A stretch of DNA of 64,000 bases from Nocardioides scoriae (GTDB taxonomy: Bacteria; Actinomycetota; Actinomycetes; Propionibacteriales; Nocardioidaceae), in contig NZ_LT629757.1 in assembly GCF_900104965.1 (NCBI RefSeq), positions 3,844,001 through 3,908,000 on the forward strand. The letters are read 5' to 3'. Under the pieces are notes generated by a model. The model was not told the DNA's origin. It was given only the letters and a program-made list of their open reading frames with translations, and did no database searches. Of this stretch, positions 16,844-26,034 are shown piece after piece. How positions within the stretch are numbered: the stretch's first letter is position 1; each line of letters opens with the position of its first letter. The translations under genes were made by a program, and so were the position numbers.

Positions 16844-18268
16844 GTGACGACACCAGACTTCGGGCAGGGCCAGCGGGTCGTGATCATCGGCGGCGGGCCG
16901 GGGGGCTACGAGGCGGCACTGGTCGCCCAGCAGCTCGGGGCCCGGGTCACGGTCGTGGACAGCGACGGGCTCGGCGGCTCGGCGGTGGTCACCGACTGCG
17001 TGCCCAGCAAGACCCTGATCGCCACCGCGGAGCTGATGACGGAGTTCTCGGGGGCGCCCGAGCTCGGCGTCCAGTTCGAGGACCACGAGGGCGACCCCGC
17101 CCACCAGCTCACCGTCGACCTGGCGACCGTCAACGCCCGGGTGAAGCGGCTGGCCCACGACCAGTCCGACGACATCGGTCGCCGCCTCGCGGACGAGGGC
17201 GTCGAGGTCCGCCACGGCCGCGGCCGGCTCGAGGGCGCCGGGGTGGTCGTGGTCGACCTCGCCGACGGCGGCTCGGAGCGGCTCGAGGCCGACGCCGTGC
17301 TGCTCGCCACCGGTGCGGCTCCCCGCACGTTGCCCACCGCCGAGCCCGACGGGGAGCGGATCCTCACCTGGGAGCAGGTCTACGACCTGACCGAGACGCC
17401 GTCCCACATGGTCGTGGTCGGCTCCGGCGTCACCGGGGCGGAGTTCGCCAGCGCCTACATGGCGCTGGGCATCGAGGTCACGCTGGTCTCCTCGCGCGAC
17501 CGGGTGCTGCCCGGCGAGGACGCCGACGCCGCCGAGGTGCTGGAGGAGGTGCTGACCCGGCGCGGCATGCAGGTGCTGTCGAAGTCGCGGATGGAGTCGG
17601 TCACCCGGGAGGGCGACCAGGTCACCGTGCGCCTCACCGACGGCCGCACCGTGACCGGCTCGCACTGCCTGCTGGCGCTCGGCTCCATCCCCAAGACCGC
17701 CGGCATCGGGCTCGAGGAGGCGGGCGTCGAGCTCGACGGCGGCGGTTTCGTCAAGGTCGACCGGGTCTCGCGCACCTCCGCCCGCGGGGTGTACGCCGCG
17801 GGCGACTGCACCGGCGTGCTGATGCTGGCCAGCGTGGCCGCCATGCAGGGCCGGATCGCGATGTGGCACTTCCTCGGCGACGCCGTGACCCCGCTCGACC
17901 TGGGCCAGGTGTCCTCCAACGTCTTCACCGCGCCCGAGATCGCCACCGTCGGCTGCTCGCAGCGGGCCGTCGACGCGGGGGAGGTGCCGGCCGAGACCGT
18001 GCGCCTCGAGCTGGCCGGCAACCCACGCGCCAAGATGCAGGGCGTGCGCGACGGCTTCGTCAAGCTCTTCGCCCGTCGCGGCACCGGCATCGTCATCGGC
18101 GGCGTCGTGGTCGGGCCCCGGGCCAGCGAGCTGATCCACCCGATCTCGATCGCGGTGGCCGAGTCGCTGACCGTCGACCAGCTGGCCCACGTGTTCACGG
18201 TCTACCCCTCCATGAGCGGCTCCATCGCCGAGGCGGCCCGTCGCATGCACCACTTCACGACCCGATAA
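16844..18268 (+). CDS. NAD(P)H-quinone dehydrogenase (LpdA-like flavoprotein)
   Basis: Protein of 474 aa with the pyridine nucleotide-disulfide reductase fold: FAD site [18 protein letters not shown](P) site [20 protein letters not shown], second FAD site [10 protein letters not shown] and the C-terminal dimerisation domain. The redox-disulfide region reads [14 protein letters not shown], so the first Cys of the usual CxxxxC pair is absent and no disulfide can form. This matches the Rv3303c/LpdA class of NAD(P)H-quinone reductases rather than dihydrolipoamide dehydrogenase. The final [12 protein letters not shown] segment lacks the HxxxxE catalytic pair of disulfide reductases. The start is decided by the VTTPDFG N-terminus and a leaderless promoter. 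Confidence 0.88.
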   Translation: MTTPDFGQGQRVVIIGGGPGGYEAALVAQQLGARVTVVDSDGLGGSAVVTDCVPSKTLIATAELMTEFSGAPELGVQFEDHEGDPAHQLTVDLATVNARVKRLAHDQSDDIGRRLADEGVEVRHGRGRLEGAGVVVVDLADGGSERLEADAVLLATGAAPRTLPTAEPDGERILTWEQVYDLTETPSHMVVVGSGVTGAEFASAYMALGIEVTLVSSRDRVLPGEDADAAEVLEEVLTRRGMQVLSKSRMESVTREGDQVTVRLTDGRTVTGSHCLLALGSIPKTAGIGLEEAGVELDGGGFVKVDRVSRTSARGVYAAGDCTGVLMLASVAAMQGRIAMWHFLGDAVTPLDLGQVSSNVFTAPEIATVGCSQRAVDAGEVPAETVRLELAGNPRAKMQGVRDGFVKLFARRGTGIVIGGVVVGPRASELIHPISIAVAESLTVDQLAHVFTVYPSMSGSIAEAARRMHHFTTR

Positions 18269-18389
18269 ATACAACGATGTCATTTATGGGCGTCATGGAA
18301 ATGCATTCTGGAATTCGTCCCGGGTCCTATTAGGGGCAGACATACTCGAGTCCGGTCCGTCTCCCACCCCACCGGTCACCGAGGTCCCC
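18269..18389 (+). other. AT-richer intergenic segment before the SpoIID/LytB gene
   Basis: About 46 percent GC over 18264-18350 against more than 70 percent in neighbouring genes. It contains the inverted repeat ATAAAT (18265-18270) / ATTTAT (18282-18287) overlapping the previous stop codon. It also holds a short frame at 18277-18333 encoding 18 residues rich in Met (MSFMGVMEMHSGIRPGSY) without a ribosome site. CATACT at 18341-18346 is a possible -10. No riboswitch consensus was recognised. Confidence 0.4.
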
Positions 18390-19631
18390 ATGTCACGCAT
18401 CCGACGCGGTCTCGGCGTCGTCGGCGCCGCTGCACTCCTGCTCGCGACCGGGCTCGCGAGCCCACCGGCGGCCACCGCCGCGGGGTCCCCCGTCGGTGCG
18501 GCCGCCCCCGACGTTCAGGCCGCCGACGCCGGCTGGGCCGTGCCCTCCGACGGGGTGGTGAGGCTGCGCGGCCACGGCTACGGCCACGGCCACGGGATGT
18601 CGCAGTACGGCGCCCGCGGGGCGGCCCAGAAGGGCCTGACGCACCAGCAGATCCTGGCCTTCTACTACCCCGGGACGACCCTGGGGACGACCTCGGGCAA
18701 CATCTGGGTCCACCTGACGGCCGACACCGACGGCACCCTCCAGGTGCTCCCGGCGACCGGGCTGCGGGTGCGCCAGGTGGGCAGCGGGTCGTCGTACGTG
18801 CTGCCGACCTCGGTGGGGAGCGCCACCCCGACCTCGTGGCGGCTGCGCACGGTCTCGGGCCGGATCGTCCTGGAGTACCTCGCCGGCAGCAGCTGGCGCG
18901 CGCACGCGCCGAAGGACGTGACGCTGTCCGGCGCCGCGGCCTTCTACCGCCCCGGCGGCACGGTCACCCTGCGGGTCGGGAGCTCCGACCGGACCTACCG
19001 CGGCTCGCTGCGCTACGTCGCCGGCGCCACCGTCAACGTGCTGCGCCTCGACGACTACGTGCGCGGCGTCGTGCCCCGCGAGATGCCCGTCTCCTGGGAG
19101 GGCGCCGCGGTGCGCACCCAGGCCGTCGCGGCACGGACCTACGCCGCGTGGGAGCGCGCCGACCACCTGGGCCGCTCGTGGCACACCTGCGACACCACCT
19201 CCTGCCAGGTCTACGGCGGGGTCGGCTCGGAGCACCCGCTGGGCGACGCCGCCGTCAAGGCGACCGCCGGCCAGGTGCTGCGCTGGAAGGGCGAGCCCGC
19301 GTTCACGCAGTTCTCCTCCAGCAGCGGCGGCTGGACGCGCGCCGGCAGCATGCCCTACCTGGTGGCCAAGGCGGACCCGTACGACGCCAACGCCAGCAAC
19401 CCGATGAACACCTGGTCGACCACCCTCAAGCGCACGACCGTGCAGTCGGCGTACCCCTCGATCGGGACGCTGCAGTCGCTGCGCGTCACCCGCCGCGACG
19501 GCAACGGCGACTGGGGCGGGCGCGCCACCGCGGTGCTGCTCCGCGGCTCCAAGGGCGAGGTCACCGTCAGCGGCTCGACGTTCCGCTCGCGGTTCGGGCT
19601 GCGCTCGGACTGGATCAGGTTCGGCAGCTGA
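18390..19631 (+). CDS. SpoIID/LytB domain-containing secreted protein
   Basis: Protein of 413 aa with a Sec signal peptide: basic MSRIRRG, hydrophobic VVGAAALLLATGLA, and probable cleavage near the TAAG at residues 29-32. A GHGYGHGHGMSQYGARGAA segment near residues 60-80 is typical of the family. The SpoIID core LRLDDYVRGVVPREMPVSW followed by VRTQAVAARTYAAW holds the acidic residue implicated in peptidoglycan glycan-strand lysis. SpoIID/LytB proteins occur in many non-sporulating actinobacteria, where they are thought to act on the cell wall. The C-terminal ~100 residues match nothing I recognise. Confidence 0.88.
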   Translation: MSRIRRGLGVVGAAALLLATGLASPPAATAAGSPVGAAAPDVQAADAGWAVPSDGVVRLRGHGYGHGHGMSQYGARGAAQKGLTHQQILAFYYPGTTLGTTSGNIWVHLTADTDGTLQVLPATGLRVRQVGSGSSYVLPTSVGSATPTSWRLRTVSGRIVLEYLAGSSWRAHAPKDVTLSGAAAFYRPGGTVTLRVGSSDRTYRGSLRYVAGATVNVLRLDDYVRGVVPREMPVSWEGAAVRTQAVAARTYAAWERADHLGRSWHTCDTTSCQVYGGVGSEHPLGDAAVKATAGQVLRWKGEPAFTQFSSSSGGWTRAGSMPYLVAKADPYDANASNPMNTWSTTLKRTTVQSAYPSIGTLQSLRVTRRDGNGDWGGRATAVLLRGSKGEVTVSGSTFRSRFGLRSDWIRFGS

Positions 19632-19672
19632 GCGCCGGGGGCGATCGGCCCAGATCGGAGGCTTTCCTCACG

Positions 19673-19678
19673 TACGCT
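19673..19678 (+). promoter_or_regulatory. -10 box of leaderless tetR-family transcript
   Basis: TACGCT lies 6 nt before the ATG at 19685. Confidence 0.45.
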
Positions 19679-19684
19679 GGCCCC

Positions 19685-20341
19685 ATGACGACGCAGATCG
19701 CCGACCCCGCGGAGTTCCTCCCGCGCCGCCGGCCCTCCCAGGAGCGCAGCCGGCGTCGTTTCGACGACATCCTGCGCGCCGCCCGGGCGCTGCTCGTCGA
19801 GGTGGGCTTCGAGTCGTTCACCTCCGAGCAGGTGGCGCTGCGCGCGGGCGTGCCGATCGGCTCGCTCTACCAGTTCTTCGGCAACAAGTACGCCATCATC
19901 TGCGAGCTCGACCGCCTCGACACCGCCAACGTGCAGACCGCGCTCGCCGAGTTCGCCGCCGAGATCCCCACCCTCGCCTGGGGCGACCTGCTCGAGAAGC
20001 TGCTCGACCACCTCGCCGCCCTGTGGCGCACCGACCCGTCGCGGCGGGCGGTGTGGCTGGCGATGCAGGCCACGCCGCCCACCCGGGCGCTGGCCGCGAC
20101 CCACGAGCGCGAGCTCGCGGCGCAGGTCACCCGGCTGCTGGCTCCGCTGACCCCCGGCTCCAAGATCACCCACCGGCAGTCGCTGGCCGAGGTGCTGGTG
20201 TATGTGACGTACTCGATGCTCAACTTCTCCATCCGCGACGGCCAGTCCCACCCCGACGCCGTGGTCCAGCTCAAGACGCTGCTCACCGGCTACCTCATCG
20301 CCGCCGAGACCGAGGCCGCGCAGCAGCGCTCCGGCGCCTGA
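19685..20341 (+). CDS. TetR family transcriptional regulator
   Basis: Protein of 218 aa. The N-terminal helix-turn-helix spans about residues 18-65, with RSRRRFDDILRAARALLVEV and SEQVALRAGVPIGSLYQFFG, the standard TetR recognition helix pattern. The C-terminal domain is all-helical and divergent, so the ligand is not predictable. It sits 111 bp upstream of the single-chain acyl-CoA carboxylase on the same strand, which makes that gene a likely target and an acyl-CoA a reasonable ligand. It could also bind the palindromes at ccr and the enoyl-CoA hydratase, but nothing in the sequence proves this. Confidence 0.9.
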   Translation: MTTQIADPAEFLPRRRPSQERSRRRFDDILRAARALLVEVGFESFTSEQVALRAGVPIGSLYQFFGNKYAIICELDRLDTANVQTALAEFAAEIPTLAWGDLLEKLLDHLAALWRTDPSRRAVWLAMQATPPTRALAATHERELAAQVTRLLAPLTPGSKITHRQSLAEVLVYVTYSMLNFSIRDGQSHPDAVVQLKTLLTGYLIAAETEAAQQRSGA

Positions 20342-20452
20342 GACACGCCCCGCGCGGGCCTTGTGACTGGCCCGTAACCCCGAAGTCGTGGGACGGTGGA
20401 CCCAATGCGAGACGAGCCTCGCGTTTCCAGCGTTCAACCCGAGGGGTCCATC

Positions 20453-23400
20453 GTGTCTTTCCGTCGAATCGCGATCGTCAACCGTGGCGAGTCCGCCATG
20501 CGGCTGCTGCACGCCGTGAGCGAGCTGAACGCCGCGAACCCGGTCGAGGACCACGTGCAGACCGTCGCCCTGCACACCTCGGGCGAGGCGGACGCGATGT
20601 TCGTGCGGCAGGCGGACCTGGCCCACGACCTGGGGCCCGCGTCCGCGCGGCCGTACGTCGACCTGGCCGTCCTCGAGCGCGCCCTGCTGGAGACCGGCGC
20701 CGACGCGGTGTGGCCCGGCTGGGGCTTCGTCGCCGAGGACCCGTCGTTCGTGGACCTGTGCGACAAGCACGGCGTCACCTTCATCGGCCCCAGCGCCGAG
20801 GCGATGCGCCGGCTGGGGGACAAGATCGGCTCGAAGCTGATCGCCGAGGAGGTCGGCGTCCCGGTCGCGCCGTGGAGCCGTGGCGCCGTCGACACCCTGG
20901 AGGAGGCCCTCGCCGCCGCCGAGCAAGTGGGCTACCCGCTGATGCTCAAGGCCACCGCCGGCGGTGGTGGTCGCGGCATCCGCATGGTGGCCTCGCCGGC
21001 CGACCTCGAGGACGCCTACCAGCGCACCAGCGACGAGGCGCTGCGCGCCTTCGGCAACGGCACCGTCTTCCTGGAGCGCCTGGTCACCGGCGCCCGCCAC
21101 GTCGAGGTCCAGCTGATCGCGGACAGCCACGGCACCGCGTGGGCGCTGGGCGTGCGCGACTGCTCCATCCAGCGCCGCAACCAGAAGGTGATCGAGGAGT
21201 CGGCCTCGCCGCTGCTCGCCCCCGAGCAGGTCGAGGAGCTCAAGACCGCCGCCGAGCAGCTCGCGCTGGCCGTGGGCTACGTCGGTGCGGGCACCGTCGA
21301 GTTCCTCTACCACCCCGGCGAGCGCACCTTCGCCTTCCTCGAGGTCAACACCCGCCTGCAGGTCGAGCACTCGATCACCGAGGCCACCACCGGCATCGAC
21401 CTGGTCCGCGCGCAGATCCACGTCGCGCAGGGCGGCCGGCTCGAGGGCGAGAAGCCGGCCGAGGTCGGCCACGCCGTCGAGGCCCGGCTCAACGCCGAGG
21501 ACCCCGACCGCGACTTCGCCCCCGCCCCGGGCCGCATCGAGCACCTCGAGCTGCCCTCGGGCCCCGGCATCCGCGTCGACACCGGCGTCGCCGAGGGCGA
21601 CACCATCCCGCCCGACTTCGACTCGATGATCGCCAAGATCATCGCCTACGGCCGCACCCGCGACGAGGCGCTGGCCCGGCTGCGCCGCGCGATGACCTCG
21701 ACCACCGTGGTCATCGAGGGTGGCGCCTGCAACAAGAGCTTCGTGCTCGACCTGCTCGCCCAGCCCGAGGTCGTCAGCGGCGACCCGGCCGGGGGAGTCG
21801 CGTGGGCCGACACCGGCTGGATCGACCGCGTCCGCGCCGAGGGCAGGCTCGCCTCCCACGCCCACGCGGGCGTCGCGGTGGTCGCCGCCGGCATCGAGGC
21901 CTACCTCGAGGGCGTCCGGATCGAGACCGCCCGGCTGATCGAGACCGCCCACGGCGGCCGACCCTCGGCCTCCCACGAGGTGGGCCGTCCGGTCGAGCTC
22001 AAGCTGCGCGGCGTGCCGTACCAGGTCGCCACGATCAACACCGGCCCCGGCCGCTTCCGGGTCAGCGTCTCCTCGGGGTCCAGCTCCCAGACCGTCGACG
22101 TCGCCATGGCCCACGTCGACGACGTGCGCCGCCGCCTGGTCGTCGGCGGCCGGCGCTACAGCGTCGTCACCGCCACCCACGGCCCCACCACGCTGGTCGA
22201 GGTCGACGGCGTCGCCCACCGCGTCAGCCGCGACGAGGGTGGCGTGCTGCGCTCGCCCGCCCCGGCCCTGGTCGTGGCCACCCCGGTCACCGTCGGCGAC
22301 GAGGTCGAGGCCGGCGCGACCGTGGTCGTGCTGGAGTCGATGAAGATGGAGACCGCGCTGCACGCGCCCTTCCCGGCCCGGGTCAAGGAGCTGCACGTCA
22401 TCACCGGCAGCCAGGTCGAGACCGGTGCCGCGCTCATCAAGCTGGAGCAGCTGGGGGAGGGGACCGAGGAGGTCGCCGACGCCGGCCCCGGCGTCGACCT
22501 GCCGGCCGACGCGGGCGTCGACCCCGCGACCCAGCGCGAGCGCGCCCGCGCCGCGCTCAGCGCCGTCGTCCTCGGCTACGACGTGCCGCCGGAGGACCAG
22601 GACGCCGCGCTCTCGGAGTACCTCGCCGTGCGCGACACCGTCCAGGACGACCAGGTCGGGGCCGGCTCCGTGCTGTCCGACGAGGTCACCCTGCTGGAGA
22701 CCTTCGTCGACCTCGCCGAGCTGAGCCGCAACCGCCCGGCCGACGAGGACCGCCAGAGCGAGCTGCGGGTGCACAGCTCGCGCGAGCACTTCCACACCTA
22801 CCTGCAGAGCCTCGACGCCGACCGCGGCGGCCTGCCCGAGCAGTTCCGCGAGCGGCTGCAGCGGGTGCTGCGCCACTACGGGCTCACCTCGCCCGACCGC
22901 ACCCCCGAGCTCGAGGCGGCGGTCTTCCGGATCTTCCTGGCCCAGCAGCGCACCACCCCCGAGGTGGCGCTGGTGGCCGCCCTGCTCGGGGCGTGGAGCC
23001 GCGAGGCGCCGCCCGTCGGCGACCTCGCCGGCCGGGCCCGCGAGGTGCTCGAGCGCCTGGGCCGCGTGCCGCAGTCGCGCTACCCCGCGGTGGGCGACCT
23101 GGCCCGCAGCGTGCGGTTCCGGTGGTTCGACCAGCCGGCCGTCGACGCCGAGCGCACGGGCGTGCTGCTCGGCATGCGCGACGAGGTGGAGGCGCTCGCG
23201 GCGTCGGCCGACGCCCCCGACCGCGCCCGCCGGATCGAGGCGCTGGCCGCGATCCCCGAGCAGACCGTCGGGTTCCTGTGCGACCGCCTGGTCCGCGGCG
23301 TGCCCGAGCGCGAGCCGATGCTCGAGGTGCTCGCGCGGCGCCACTACCGCGAGTACGACCTGCACGACGTGCGCTCCCTCGACGAGCCCCGGCCCGTCGT

Positions 23401-26008
23401 GGTCGCCGACTACGTCCTCGACGAGCGGCCCACGCGGCTGGTCTCCTCGATCGGCAGCGTCGCCGAGCTGGTCGACGGCTCCGAGCTGGTCGCCGCCGTC
23501 GCCTCCCACGTCGCCGAGCGCGCGACCGGCGAGGACGCCGTCGTCGACCTCTACCTGTCCTGGCCCGAGGCGCCCTCGGCCCCGGACGAGGCGAGCGCGC
23601 AGCTGCACGCGCTGCTCGACGCGCTGCCGCTGACCCGTGACGTGCGCCGCGTCTGCGTCGCCATCTGCGCCGGCGGCGGCGACCGCCACGTCGGCTACTT
23701 CACCTTCCGTCCCGCCGACGACGAGGGCGCCGCGTCCTCCGGCCAGGCGATCGTCGAGGACGACCTGACCCGCGGGGTGCACCCGATGGTCGGTCGCCGC
23801 CTCGACCTGTGGCGGCTGCGCCGCTTCCACGTCACCCGCATCGACGCCCCCGAGGACGTGCTGCTCTACGAGTGCGTGGCCCGGGAGAACCCCTCCGACC
23901 GCCGCCTCGTGGCGCTGGCGCAGGTCCGGCAGATGTCGGTCGTGCGCGACGACGACGGCACCATCACGGCCCTGCCGCACGCCGAGCGCGCGGTGGAGAG
24001 CTGCCTGGAGTCGATCCGGCGCGAGCGCGTGGCCCGCGGCCGCGACGGCGCGAAGCTCGACCTCAACCACGTCTGGGTGCACGTGTGGCCGGTCGTCGAC
24101 CTCGACCTCGACGCGCTGGGCGCGCTCGGCTCGAAGATCAGCCCGCTGACCGACGGCGCCGGCGTCGAGGAGGTCGTGGCCCAGGGCCGCCTGGCCGTCC
24201 CGGGCGCCGACCCGGTCGCCATGGCCGTGCGCTTCAGCGCCCGCCCCGGCTCCGGCGTCACCACGACCGTCGAGGACCCGCCGACCGAGCTGCTGCAGCC
24301 GCTGGACGACTACACCTCCAAGGTGGTCCGGTCGCGGCGTCGCGGCCTGGTCTACCCCTACGAGCTCAGCGGCGTGCTCGCCGGCCCCGGCGGCTCCCTG
24401 GTCGAGCACGACCTCGACGACACCGGCCGGCTGGTCCCCGTCGACCGGCCCTACGGCCTCAACAAGTCCGGGATCCTCGCCGCCGTCGTCACCACCCCGA
24501 CCCCGCTGCACCCGCAGGGCGTCACCCGAGTGGTGCTGTGCGGCGACCCGACGAAGTCGCTGGGCTCGGTCGCCGAGCAGGAGTGCCTGCGCGTCATCGC
24601 CGCGCTCGACCTGGCCGAGGAGATGCAGGTCCCGGTGGAGTGGTTCGCGCTCTCCGCCGGCGCCCGGATCTCGATGGACTCCGGCACCGAGAACATGGAC
24701 TGGGTGGCCAAGGCGCTGCGCCGGATCGTGGAGTTCACCCAGGACGGCGGCGAGATCAACGTCGTGGTCGCCGGCATCAACGTCGGCGCCCAGCCCTACT
24801 GGAACGCCGAGGCGACGATGCTGATGCACACCAAGGGCATCCTCGTCATGACCCCCGAGAGCGCCATGGTGCTGACGGGCAAGCAGTCGCTGGACTTCTC
24901 CGGCGGCGTCTCGGCCGAGGACAACTACGGCATCGGCGGCTACGACCGCGTGATGGGCCCCAACGGCCAGGCGCAGTACTGGGCGCCCGACCTCGCCGGC
25001 GCGTTCGGCGTGCTGATGGCCCACTACGAGCACACCTACGTCGCGCCCGGCGAGACCGGCCCGCGGCGTACGCCCTCCGTCGACCCGGTGGACCGCGACA
25101 TCTCCTCCTTCCCGCACGCGGTGGAGGGCAGCGACTTCACCTCGGTCGGCGAGATCTTCTCGGCCACGGCCAACCCGGACCGCAAGAAGGCCTTCGACAT
25201 CCGCACGGTGATGCGTGCGGTGGCCGACCAGGACCACGGCGTCCTCGAGCGCTGGGCCGGCATGGCCGACGCCGACACCGCCGTCGTCCAGGACGCCCAC
25301 GTCGGCGGCTACCCGGTGTGCCTGCTGGGCATCGAGAGCCAGTCGGTGCGCCGCTCGGGCTTCCCTCCCACCGACGGCCCGAACACCTACACCGCCGGCA
25401 CGCTGTTCCCGAAGTCGTCGAAGAAGGCGGCCCGGGCGATCAACTCCGCCAGCGGCAACCGGCCGCTCGTGGTGCTGGCGAACCTGTCGGGCTTCGACGG
25501 CTCGCCGGAGTCGATGCGCAACCTGCAGTTGGAGTACGGCGCCGAGATCGGCCGCGCGATCGTCAACTTCCGCGGCCCGATCGTGTTCTGCGTCATCTCC
25601 CGCTACCACGGCGGGGCGTTCGTGGTCTTCTCGAAGGCGCTGAACCCGAACATGACGGTGCTGGCCGTCGAGGGGTCGTTCGCCTCGGTCATCGGCGGTG
25701 CTCCCGCCGCGGCCGTCGTCTTCACCGGCGAGGTCGAGAAGCGCACCGCGGCCACGCCGGCCATCCGGTCGCTCGACGAGCGGATCGCCTCGGCCCGCGG
25801 CGCCGAGCGCATCGGCCTGCAGGTCGAGCGCGCCCAGCTCCGCACCGCGGTCCGGGCCGAGAAGATCAGCGAGGTGGCGGCCGAGTTCGACGGCATCCAC
25901 GACATCCACCGGGCCGTCGAGGTCGGGTCGGTCGACGCGGTCATCCCCGCGGCGCGGCTGCGGCCCGAGATCGTGGCGGCGATCGAGGGGTACGCCGCCC
26001 GCGGCTGA
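20453..26008 (+). CDS. Single-chain biotin-dependent acyl-CoA carboxylase (BC-BCCP-central-CT)
   Basis: Protein of 1,851 aa from the GTG at 20453, which follows GAGGGG by 6 nt. The biotin carboxylase occupies about residues 1-450, with ATP loop KATAGGGGRGIRM near 165 and [11 protein letters not shown] near 297. A biotinyl domain follows, with acceptor Lys631 in ESMKMETA. A ~600-residue linker/central region (about 680-1285) has no motif I can name but resembles eukaryote-type ACC central regions in position. The carboxyltransferase spans about 1288-1851, with VYPYELSG, INVGAQPYWNAEATM and a C-terminal half containing NLSGFDGSPESMRN. All activities needed to carboxylate an acyl-CoA are thus on one chain. 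The substrate (acetyl-, propionyl- or long-chain acyl-CoA) is not evident. Confidence 0.9.
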   Translation: MSFRRIAIVNRGESAMRLLHAVSELNAANPVEDHVQTVALHTSGEADAMFVRQADLAHDLGPASARPYVDLAVLERALLETGADAVWPGWGFVAEDPSFVDLCDKHGVTFIGPSAEAMRRLGDKIGSKLIAEEVGVPVAPWSRGAVDTLEEALAAAEQVGYPLMLKATAGGGGRGIRMVASPADLEDAYQRTSDEALRAFGNGTVFLERLVTGARHVEVQLIADSHGTAWALGVRDCSIQRRNQKVIEESASPLLAPEQVEELKTAAEQLALAVGYVGAGTVEFLYHPGERTFAFLEVNTRLQVEHSITEATTGIDLVRAQIHVAQGGRLEGEKPAEVGHAVEARLNAEDPDRDFAPAPGRIEHLELPSGPGIRVDTGVAEGDTIPPDFDSMIAKIIAYGRTRDEALARLRRAMTSTTVVIEGGACNKSFVLDLLAQPEVVSGDPAGGVAWADTGWIDRVRAEGRLASHAHAGVAVVAAGIEAYLEGVRIETARLIETAHGGRPSASHEVGRPVELKLRGVPYQVATINTGPGRFRVSVSSGSSSQTVDVAMAHVDDVRRRLVVGGRRYSVVTATHGPTTLVEVDGVAHRVSRDEGGVLRSPAPALVVATPVTVGDEVEAGATVVVLESMKMETALHAPFPARVKELHVITGSQVETGAALIKLEQLGEGTEEVADAGPGVDLPADAGVDPATQRERARAALSAVVLGYDVPPEDQDAALSEYLAVRDTVQDDQVGAGSVLSDEVTLLETFVDLAELSRNRPADEDRQSELRVHSSREHFHTYLQSLDADRGGLPEQFRERLQRVLRHYGLTSPDRTPELEAAVFRIFLAQQRTTPEVALVAALLGAWSREAPPVGDLAGRAREVLERLGRVPQSRYPAVGDLARSVRFRWFDQPAVDAERTGVLLGMRDEVEALAASADAPDRARRIEALAAIPEQTVGFLCDRLVRGVPEREPMLEVLARRHYREYDLHDVRSLDEPRPVVVADYVLDERPTRLVSSIGSVAELVDGSELVAAVASHVAERATGEDAVVDLYLSWPEAPSAPDEASAQLHALLDALPLTRDVRRVCVAICAGGGDRHVGYFTFRPADDEGAASSGQAIVEDDLTRGVHPMVGRRLDLWRLRRFHVTRIDAPEDVLLYECVARENPSDRRLVALAQVRQMSVVRDDDGTITALPHAERAVESCLESIRRERVARGRDGAKLDLNHVWVHVWPVVDLDLDALGALGSKISPLTDGAGVEEVVAQGRLAVPGADPVAMAVRFSARPGSGVTTTVEDPPTELLQPLDDYTSKVVRSRRRGLVYPYELSGVLAGPGGSLVEHDLDDTGRLVPVDRPYGLNKSGILAAVVTTPTPLHPQGVTRVVLCGDPTKSLGSVAEQECLRVIAALDLAEEMQVPVEWFALSAGARISMDSGTENMDWVAKALRRIVEFTQDGGEINVVVAGINVGAQPYWNAEATMLMHTKGILVMTPESAMVLTGKQSLDFSGGVSAEDNYGIGGYDRVMGPNGQAQYWAPDLAGAFGVLMAHYEHTYVAPGETGPRRTPSVDPVDRDISSFPHAVEGSDFTSVGEIFSATANPDRKKAFDIRTVMRAVADQDHGVLERWAGMADADTAVVQDAHVGGYPVCLLGIESQSVRRSGFPPTDGPNTYTAGTLFPKSSKKAARAINSASGNRPLVVLANLSGFDGSPESMRNLQLEYGAEIGRAIVNFRGPIVFCVISRYHGGAFVVFSKALNPNMTVLAVEGSFASVIGGAPAAAVVFTGEVEKRTAATPAIRSLDERIASARGAERIGLQVERAQLRTAVRAEKISEVAAEFDGIHDIHRAVEVGSVDAVIPAARLRPEIVAAIEGYAARG

Positions 26009-26021
26009 GGCGGTGCGCGCG

Positions 26022-26027
26022 TAGCCT
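26022..26027 (+). promoter_or_regulatory. -10 box of leaderless amidotransferase transcript
   Basis: TAGCCT lies 7 nt before the ATG at 26035, directly after the carboxylase stop. Confidence 0.4.
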
Positions 26028-26034
26028 GCAGCGC

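Noticed and set aside
15495-16853. A 452-codon frame extending purine nucleoside phosphorylase upstream.
   Set aside because: The extension runs over the cyclotransferase-like gene in another frame. The GTG at 16298 matches the family and has a -10 box 7 nt upstream.
16844-18268. Annotation as dihydrolipoamide dehydrogenase.
   Set aside because: The first Cys of the CxxxxC redox pair is missing ([13 protein letters not shown]) and the C-terminal His-Glu pair is not seen, so disulfide chemistry is not possible.
18269-18389. A possible ydaO (c-di-AMP) riboswitch before the SpoIID/LytB gene.
   Set aside because: Such elements control some actinobacterial wall hydrolases, but this leader is too short and shows no recognisable conserved core.
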